From NCBI GenBank assembly GCA_023700845.1, contig JAMPYD010000171.1, forward strand, positions 1-5,340: 5,340 nucleotides of DNA, written 5' to 3'. Shown here piece by piece: positions 1 to 4,379 of the stretch; position 1 is the stretch's first letter, and the number at the start of each line of letters is the position of its first letter. The notes below the pieces were generated by a model. It had not been told where the DNA came from. It did not search any database and saw only the letters and a program-made list of their open reading frames with translations. The translations under genes and the position numbers were made by a program. The stretch is from Elusimicrobiota bacterium. GTDB taxonomy: Bacteria > Elusimicrobiota > Elusimicrobia > UBA1565 > UBA9628.

Positions 1-490
1 AAGGCGCGAGGGCCGACGGGATCCCGGCGGCGACGGCGTCGGAATGCTCCGAGGAGCGGGCCGACCTGGCGCCGGTCAGTATATCCTCGAGGTCGCGGCC
101 GGCGGCGGAGGCGGCGGAGCCGCCCGTCTCGGGCTTGGCGAGCGCGCGCAGCGCGGGCGCGGAGGCCAGCATCTTTTCCGCGATCGCGGCGGCGGGGGCG
201 GCCGGCTTGAGCGCGGCGGGCGCGGCGGCGACGGGCGCCGCGATCAGAGGCGAAGCCGACAGGATGGAAGGCGCGGCGAGCGACGGCGCCGACAACGACA
301 AAACGGGCGCGGCCAAGGACGGCATCGGCGCGTTGGAGATTCCGAGGCCGATCTGAGGCGCCGCGGACACGGGAACGGCGCGGCCGGCGACGGTCTGCGC
401 GAAGGCCTGCTGCGCGTCGATTCCCACGGAGAGGACGACGAGCGCGGCGGAGAGTGCGATCGAGACGAGGCGTTTGAGGCGTCGGGCCAT
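1..490 (-). CDS. Secreted Ala/Pro-rich protein, N-terminal part (runs off left edge)
   Basis: Starting at the ATG at 490-488, 163 codons stay open to the window edge, so the C-terminus and any catalytic domain are missing. Residues 1-31 form a textbook signal peptide: basic start (MARRLKR), hydrophobic core (SIALSAALVVLSV) and AFA|QT as the likely cleavage site after residue 31. Residues about 40-120 are low-complexity Ala/Pro/Ser/Leu with a loose L-x-A-P rhythm (for example PSLAAPVLSLSAPSLAAPS). From about residue 130 the composition becomes more ordinary and charged (GRDLEDILTGARSA), which may mark the start of a folded domain. The start is supported by a purine-rich AGGGAG ten bases upstream and by the position of the signal peptide. 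It is transcribed divergently from the S8 protease gene. I do not recognise the family. Such a flexible segment would normally tether or space a domain in the periplasm or outside the cell, but that is inference. Confidence 0.8.
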   Translation of the reverse strand, partial: MARRLKRLVSIALSAALVVLSVGIDAQQAFAQTVAGRAVPVSAAPQIGLGISNAPMPSLAAPVLSLSAPSLAAPSILSASPLIAAPVAAAPAALKPAAPAAAIAEKMLASAPALRALAKPETGGSAASAAGRDLEDILTGARSARSSEHSDAVAAGIPSALAP

Positions 491-500
491 GCGAGGTTTT

Positions 501-536
501 CTCCCTACTGCTGGTCTAACGTCTGTCCTTATTGTA
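501..536 (-). promoter_or_regulatory. Candidate -10 box and Shine-Dalgarno site for the left-edge gene
   Basis: Read on the minus strand, TACAAT (536-531) matches the sigma-70 -10 consensus at five of six positions and would place transcription start near 524, giving a leader of about 34 bases. AGGGAG (506-501) lies ten bases before the ATG at 490 and can act as a ribosome-binding site. No convincing -35 hexamer is visible at the right distance; that position is instead taken by an imperfect inverted repeat (550-579). Confidence 0.4.
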
Positions 537-549
537 CCCGGCCCCGCCT

Positions 550-579
550 CCCGTTCCCTGGGCCGTACGGGGAAGCGGG
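550..579. repeat. Imperfect inverted repeat with central CCGTACGG palindrome
   Basis: CCCGTTCCC (550-558) can pair with GGGAAGCGGG (570-579), leaving one bulged base and an 11-base loop. Within it, CCGTACGG (563-570) is a perfect 8-bp palindrome. The repeat sits just upstream of the candidate minus-strand -10 box at 531-536, about where a -35 element or activator/repressor site would lie. A regulatory role is inference from position. Confidence 0.4.
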
Positions 580-590
580 CCCGGGCATTC

Positions 591-710
591 GGCCTAGGAC
601 CAAGGCCCTATTCGCGGGATGACAGAGATCACTGGTAGGCCTTTGGGCCTATTCGATCGTAGGCCCGATGGCCCAAGCGTGGGCCTAAGGGCCCGGTTAA
701 TAATAGGCCC
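591..710. repeat. Cluster of GGGCCTA/TAGGCCC inverted repeats in the divergent intergenic region
   Basis: The heptamer GGGCCTA or its reverse complement TAGGCCC occurs at 645-651, 660-666, 681-687 and 704-710, alternating in orientation. Related copies lie at 591-596 (GGCCTA), 602-610 (AAGGCCCTA) and 636-641 (TAGGCC). They form two clear hairpins: TAGGCC-tttg-GGCCTA (636-651), and GGCCCA-agcg-TGGGCC (670-685), the latter extended outward by GGCCC (662-666) pairing with GGGCC (689-693) across a 3x3 internal loop. CCTATTCG also recurs beside two of the copies (607-614 and 648-655). The region codes for no convincing protein. The copy at 704-710 abuts the start codon of the protease gene. Possible roles are operator sites for a dimeric regulator or an RNA structure on the transcript; the sequence alone does not decide. 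Confidence 0.6.
699..710 (+). promoter_or_regulatory. Candidate -10 box for the S8 protease gene (possibly leaderless)
   Basis: AATAAT (699-704) matches TATAAT at five of six positions and stands out in this GC-rich DNA. Standard spacing puts +1 at 711, which is the A of the protease start codon, and no Shine-Dalgarno sequence precedes that ATG. No TTGACA-like -35 is present 16-18 bases upstream, where part of the inverted-repeat cluster lies, so the promoter may need an activator. The assignment is inference from spacing. Confidence 0.4.
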
Positions 711-1949
711 ATGAGCCCCCTCCGCCCCTCCCTCGTGATCCTCTCCATCCTTCTTTCCGCCTCCGCGCGGGCGCAATTCTGCCCCCTCGACGCCGGCGAC
801 GTCGTCCAGAAGATCGTGGCCTGCAAGCCGGGGGTCGCCGCCGACGCCTGCCGCAGGCTCGCGCAAAGCGTGGGCTGCTCGGTCGTGCGCGAGCTGCCCT
901 CGATCAACGCGATCGTCATCGAGCTCCCCGCCTTCAAGGCCGACGCCGCCGAGACCAAGCTGATGGCCACCTTCCAGGTCGACCTCGTCGAGACCGACAA
1001 GGTCGTCAACTGGCTCAAGGCCGTCACCGTCGCCCCGCCGGCCCCCGCCGCCCAGTTCGAGTTCGGCGACGTCGCCCGCGACATCCTGAAGAGGATCAGC
1101 GCGATCAAGCCCGTCGCCGTCGCCGACCCGGAGCAGCCGTGGGGCATCCGCCGCGTGAACGCCGAGGCGGCCTGGACCTCCCCGCGCGGCCAGGGCCAGG
1201 GCGCCGCCGTGGCGATCATCGACACCGGGATCTCCCGCTCCCACCCCGACCTCGCCGGGCTCATCCTCGGCGGCTTCAACGCCCTCGACCCGAAGAAGCC
1301 CGACGCGTGGGACGACGATCAGGGCCACGGCTCGCACGTCGCCGGGACGGTCGCCGGCAAGCGCGACGGCAAGGGCGTCGTCGGCGTGGCCCCGATGGCG
1401 CGGCTGTACGCGGTCAAGGTGCTCGACGCGGACGGCAACGGCGGCTACTCGAGCGTCATCGCCGGCATCGAGTGGGCCGTCAAGCGCGGCGTGAAGGTCG
1501 CCAACATGAGCCTCGGCGCCGACGAGGGCAGCGAGGCGCTCAAGCGCGCGGTCGCCGCCGCGAGCAGGGCCGGCATGACCATCGTCGCCGCGGCCGGCAA
1601 CGGCGGCGGCCCCGTCGGCTTTCCCGCGAGCTACCCGGAGACGATCGCCGTCGGAGCCTCCGACATCAAGGACGGCGTCGCCGAGTTCTCGAGCCGCGGC
1701 CCGGAGGTGGACTTCATCGCCCCCGGCGTCAACGTGAAGTCGGTGAAGATGGAGGGCGGCTGGGAGGAGCTCTCGGGCACCTCGATGGCCACCCCGCACG
1801 TCGCGGGCCTGGCGGCGCTCGCGGTCGCCCGCGGGGCCTCGTCGCCCGCCGCGGTGCGGGCCATGCTCAAGAAGGCGGCGACGCCGCTGCCCGGCCTGAC
1901 GGCCAACGTCCAGGGCATGGGCATGATCGACGCCGGCAAGCTTCAGTAA
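711..1949 (+). CDS. Secreted subtilisin-like serine protease (peptidase family S8)
   Basis: A complete 412-residue preproenzyme that should hydrolyse peptide bonds outside the cytoplasm. Residues 1-21 are a signal peptide (cleavage ARA|QF). Residues about 40-101 resemble the inhibitor I9-type pro-domain that chaperones and inhibits subtilisins (CSVVRELPSINAIVIELP ... DLVETDKV), and a Pro/Ala-containing linker follows. The catalytic domain begins near PWGIRRVNAEAAW (143-155). The full active site is present: Asp171 in AIIDTGI, His206 in GHGSHVAG, oxyanion Asn297 in AAAGNGGG and Ser358 in GTSMATPHVAG. The protein ends soon after the catalytic fold (residue 412) with no anchor or C-terminal accessory domain, suggesting a freely released enzyme. 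All four cysteines (24, 38, 47, 56) lie in the pro-region and none in the catalytic domain. The start at 711 is the one that gives a proper signal peptide. The gene diverges from the left-edge gene and converges on the 2023-3123 gene. Substrate unknown. Confidence 0.96.
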   Translation: MSPLRPSLVILSILLSASARAQFCPLDAGDVVQKIVACKPGVAADACRRLAQSVGCSVVRELPSINAIVIELPAFKADAAETKLMATFQVDLVETDKVVNWLKAVTVAPPAPAAQFEFGDVARDILKRISAIKPVAVADPEQPWGIRRVNAEAAWTSPRGQGQGAAVAIIDTGISRSHPDLAGLILGGFNALDPKKPDAWDDDQGHGSHVAGTVAGKRDGKGVVGVAPMARLYAVKVLDADGNGGYSSVIAGIEWAVKRGVKVANMSLGADEGSEALKRAVAAASRAGMTIVAAAGNGGGPVGFPASYPETIAVGASDIKDGVAEFSSRGPEVDFIAPGVNVKSVKMEGGWEELSGTSMATPHVAGLAALAVARGASSPAAVRAMLKKAATPLPGLTANVQGMGMIDAGKLQ

Positions 1950-1962
1950 GGGAAACGAATTA

Positions 1963-2020
1963 GACGGGCGCCGGTCCGCGGGGCCTTACCCCAGGTCATC
2001 GCGGGCAACCGGCGCCCGTC
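1963..2020. terminator. Probable bidirectional terminator: perfect 13-bp inverted repeat
   Basis: GACGGGCGCCGGT (1963-1975) is exactly complementary to ACCGGCGCCCGTC (2008-2020), with 32 bases between; the inner bases CCGCG (1976-1980) and CGCGG (2000-2004) can extend the structure. The arm starts 14 bases after the TAA of the protease gene on one side and ends two bases before the TAG of the opposing gene on the other. Moderately T-rich tracts follow in both directions (CTCTATTT on plus, TAATTCGTTT on minus). The place between convergent stops fits a shared terminator. The loop is longer than in a typical intrinsic terminator. Confidence 0.65.
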
Positions 2021-2022
2021 CT

Positions 2023-3123
2023 CTATTTGGCGGGGTTGGCGTAGAGGGGCTCCGAGCCGGGAAGGAGAGCTCCCTCGTCGTAGCCGCGAGTGCGCAGGTC
2101 GTGGAAATCGCGGAAGGCGCGGAAGCGGGATCCGCCGGACTCCTCGGTCTCGATGACGACGAAGGCCCCCTCGGAGTCCCTGCGCACGCCGCCGAAGCGG
2201 CCGAGGACCTTCTTGCCTCCCATCTGAATGAGCTCGACGGGCGCGCCGGCCGGAATCTTCCCCTCCACGTCCGCGATGGACGAGATCTTGCCGTACGACG
2301 AGTAATGCTCGGTGCGCAGCGAGGCCGCGTCCAGGCGGTGATACTGCTTCTGGATGTGGGTCGTCCCGGCGGCGCTGACGAGCTGGATCTCCTCGCCGTC
2401 GGCCTTCACGAGCCGTCCCGAGAAGCTCTGCGCGGAGTACTTCAGGTCGTCGAGGTCGCGCACGTCCACGTCGAGGATGCGCCCCTTGTACGCGGCGAGG
2501 TCCTTGAACGGGTCGACGACGGGCGCGCCGCCGAACACCGTCATCTCGGCGGGGCGCAGGACGGAGCCGTCGAAGATCAGGTCGACGCTGCGCGTGATCT
2601 CGGCGATGTTCCCCGAGTCGAGGCCGAGGCCGAGGAGCTTGCCGCCCGAGGAGAAGACCATCTTCCCGTCGGCCAGGCCGCGGAAGGCGCCGCTGACGCT
2701 CTCCCCGTTCTTGAGCTTGACGGTCAGCTGGGGATCGCCGGGATTGTCTCCGGCCATCGAGCGGAGCACGGCCTTCGTGCCCTCGTCCTTGGAGGACGCG
2801 ACGAGCTTGCCCCACTCGGCGGGGGTGAAGTTCTTCCCCTTGTCGGGGAGCGCCGCGGGATCGATCGGGGTGATCAAGGAGGGCGCCAGCGCGGGCGCGG
2901 GCGCGCCGGGGGCCGGCGCGACGGCGGGCGGCGCCAGGAGAGCGCCCTGGAGGCCCGGCGCGAGGGCGGGGCTCATCGCCGGAGCGGCCAGGCCGCCGGG
3001 AACCTGGCTGACGACGGCTCCGACGGACGACGCGCCCGAGACCGCCGAGGCGGCCTCGCCGACGACCTGCGCGGAGGACGGAACGGCCAGAAGGCAAGCC
3101 AACGCCGTCGAGAGGGGTCTCAT
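2023..3123 (-). CDS. Exported protein of unknown function with Ala/Pro-rich linker and beta-rich modules
   Basis: The product is 366 residues, from ATG at 3123-3121 to TAG at 2025-2023. Residues 1-18 form a signal peptide (MRPLSTALACLLAVPSSA|Q). Residues about 20-90 are Ala/Pro/Gly/Val-rich low complexity, likely a flexible spacer. The rest looks folded. Residues 133-177 (LTVKLKNGESVSGAFRG ... IAEIT), about 212-262 (YKGRILDVDV ... YHRLD) and 295-345 (PVELIQMGGKKVLGRFGG ... FHDLRT) each show the beta-strand, turn, 'G-x-x-V-x-G' rhythm of small SH3- or Sm-like barrels, so an internal repeat is possible. No catalytic motif or lipobox is visible, and I do not recognise the family. The frame stays open upstream as far as 4206, but that extension lies over the outer-membrane gene and would bury the signal peptide, so 3123 is preferred. 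A good promoter ends just before this ATG. A periplasmic or surface location is inferred. Confidence 0.85.
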   Translation of the reverse strand: MRPLSTALACLLAVPSSAQVVGEAASAVSGASSVGAVVSQVPGGLAAPAMSPALAPGLQGALLAPPAVAPAPGAPAPALAPSLITPIDPAALPDKGKNFTPAEWGKLVASSKDEGTKAVLRSMAGDNPGDPQLTVKLKNGESVSGAFRGLADGKMVFSSGGKLLGLGLDSGNIAEITRSVDLIFDGSVLRPAEMTVFGGAPVVDPFKDLAAYKGRILDVDVRDLDDLKYSAQSFSGRLVKADGEEIQLVSAAGTTHIQKQYHRLDAASLRTEHYSSYGKISSIADVEGKIPAGAPVELIQMGGKKVLGRFGGVRRDSEGAFVVIETEESGGSRFRAFRDFHDLRTRGYDEGALLPGSEPLYANPAK

Positions 3124-3130
3124 AGGACCC

Positions 3131-3159
3131 AGTGTAGGCCCGCCAACCCCGTCCGTCAA
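3131..3159 (-). promoter_or_regulatory. Sigma-70-type promoter for the 2023-3123 gene, probably leaderless
   Basis: On the minus strand TTGACG (3159-3154; five of six to TTGACA) is followed after exactly 17 bases by TACACT (3136-3131; four of six, with TA and final T kept). The predicted start site falls at 3124, the base directly before the ATG at 3123, so the mRNA would have essentially no 5' leader; no Shine-Dalgarno sequence is present before the ATG. The -35 lies five bases beyond the stop codon of the upstream gene (3165-3167). It also lies in the loop of a 6-bp inverted repeat (AACCCC 3145-3150 / GGGGTT 3160-3165). A GGGCCTA heptamer (3141-3135) overlaps the first two bases of the -10 box. 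Confidence 0.65.
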
Positions 3160-3164
3160 GGGGT

Positions 3165-4379
3165 TTAGGCGAGCTTCGCCCGGAGGAAGATCATGAACGA
3201 GACCGGCGCGCGCCCGTAGGCGGGGCGCAGCGCCGCCGGCAGCGCGTACACGCTCGCCAGGCCGCCCGCGCCGAACCGGGCCCTTTTCCACGCCGCGAAG
3301 TCGAAACGATAGCCGAGGCTCAGCTTGCCGACCGCGCGCGCGTCTCCTCCGGGGATCAGCTCGTCCTTTACGACGCGCTCGGCGCGGCCGAACACCGTAT
3401 GGGCGCGCGCCCAGGACGAGGACGCCTCGAGGAGATAGGCGTCGAGGGCGCGCCCCGGCGCGTCGTCGTTGCGGCCGTAGGCGAACGTCGTCTGCTGAAG
3501 CCCCCCGCCGAGGCGCGTGTTGACGCTCGCCGACGCGGTGAAGCGCCGCTGGTCCGCCTCGGGCTCCAGCCCCTCGGGGCTCACGACGCGCCCCCAGCTC
3601 GCCTGCAGGGCCCAGTCGTCGCCGGGGTTCCAGGAGAGGCGCCCCGAGTACGAATCGAACCGCGGCTTCTCGATATCCCAGCGATATCGATCGGGCTCGC
3701 GCCCGGTGAAGATCGAGCCCTCCAGCTTCCACGGACCGCGCGAGGCGCCGAGCGTGGCCGCTCCGTGGGAGATGTGCGTGGAGTCGAGCCAGTGATGAGA
3801 GATCGGCGCCTCCGGCAGCTCCGCCCCGGACAGCCGGTGCATGAACGCGGGCGGGCCGAGCGCGGGCTCGCCGGGCAGGCCGAAGTAGGCGAAGGCGGCG
3901 CCGTCGCCGCCGAGGCTCGCGGAATACGTCGCCGACAGCTCCATGAACAGGTCGTGCGGATGCTGGCGGTCGACGAGCTCGGCTCGCCCGTCGGCCGTCT
4001 CTCCCGTCTGGAGCAGGAGCGGATAGCCCGCGGGACCCATCGCCGGGTCCGCCGAGAGCATGCCGCGCAGGCTCAGCGCTCCGGGGCGGAGCGGCCGCCG
4101 GCCCGCCGCCATGAGCATGCCCGAGGCGAAGTTCTTCTCGCCGCCGCGGGCCCCGCCCTGGCGGTCCCAGACGAGGTCGAGGACGCCGTGCGCCATCACC
4201 GTCCAATCCCCGCGCCGCAGGTGAAGCCCCTCGTGCGGCGTCGACGCCGGCTGCCAGCTCGTGCCCGAGGCTTCCCGCGTCATCATCGCGCGCGGAGCGT
4301 GATGCGCGCCGGCCGTCTCCGCGCGCGCTCCGGCGCCGATCAGGAGCAGGCCGGCGAGGAGCGGCCCCCTCATCGTCAT
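3165..4379 (-). CDS. Outer-membrane beta-barrel-like protein with own signal peptide (second cistron or C-terminal half of the HD-GYP frame)
   Basis: Read from the ATG at 4379-4377 this is 404 residues; the ATG at 4373-4371 (MRGPLLAG...) is an equally good start. Residues 1-20 are a classical signal peptide ending ARA|E. The mature part has alternating aromatic/hydrophobic strands and loops typical of a porin-like barrel. It carries landmarks I recognise from a widespread proteobacterial family of uncharacterised proteins: ASGTSWQPASTPHEGLH (37-53), LLLQTGETADGR (121-132), DRQHPHDLFMELS (137-149), GLPGEPALGPPAFMHR (167-182), APISHHWLDSTHISHG (191-206), and GRNDDAPGRALDAYLLE (302-318). In my recollection these genes often sit near copper or heavy-metal efflux genes, but no such genes are visible here. 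The invariant His clusters could bind metal; that is inference. No Shine-Dalgarno sequence and no clear promoter precede either ATG, and the preceding frame is open, so translation as a fusion or by coupling to the HD-GYP gene remains possible. Confidence 0.75.
   Translation of the reverse strand: MTMRGPLLAGLLLIGAGARAETAGAHHAPRAMMTREASGTSWQPASTPHEGLHLRRGDWTVMAHGVLDLVWDRQGGARGGEKNFASGMLMAAGRRPLRPGALSLRGMLSADPAMGPAGYPLLLQTGETADGRAELVDRQHPHDLFMELSATYSASLGGDGAAFAYFGLPGEPALGPPAFMHRLSGAELPEAPISHHWLDSTHISHGAATLGASRGPWKLEGSIFTGREPDRYRWDIEKPRFDSYSGRLSWNPGDDWALQASWGRVVSPEGLEPEADQRRFTASASVNTRLGGGLQQTTFAYGRNDDAPGRALDAYLLEASSSWARAHTVFGRAERVVKDELIPGGDARAVGKLSLGYRFDFAAWKRARFGAGGLASVYALPAALRPAYGRAPVSFMIFLRAKLA

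Noticed and set aside
44..622. Plus-strand open frames over the left-edge gene (44-622 and 135-356)
   Set aside because: The translations are Arg/Gly-rich low complexity with no domain, and they lie opposite a minus-strand frame with a clear signal peptide; they are shadows of GC-rich coding DNA.
594..1963. Long open frames over the S8 protease (594-1799 minus, 629-1279 minus, 1631-1939 minus, 1139-1963 plus)
   Set aside because: The protease frame has intact catalytic motifs and a signal peptide; the others are compositionally biased and show no recognisable features.
1943..3097. Minus-strand 384-codon frame overlapping the 2023-3123 gene
   Set aside because: It is Arg/Gly/Pro-rich with no motif, runs through the terminator hairpin, and is an out-of-frame shadow.
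3094..3123. Cys10 in the signal peptide of the 2023-3123 product as a lipoprotein site
   Set aside because: The residues before it (ALA-C) do not fit a lipobox and it lies too early, inside the hydrophobic core; SSA|Q is a better signal peptidase I site.
2101..3196. Plus-strand frames opposite the 2023-3123 gene
   Set aside because: Antisense shadows without signal peptide, domain or ribosome-binding site.
3124..4206. N-terminal extension of the 2023-3123 gene up to 4206
   Set aside because: The frame is merely open because of high GC; the extension is Arg/Ala-rich, overlaps the outer-membrane protein on the same strand in another frame, and would bury a good signal peptide and promoter.
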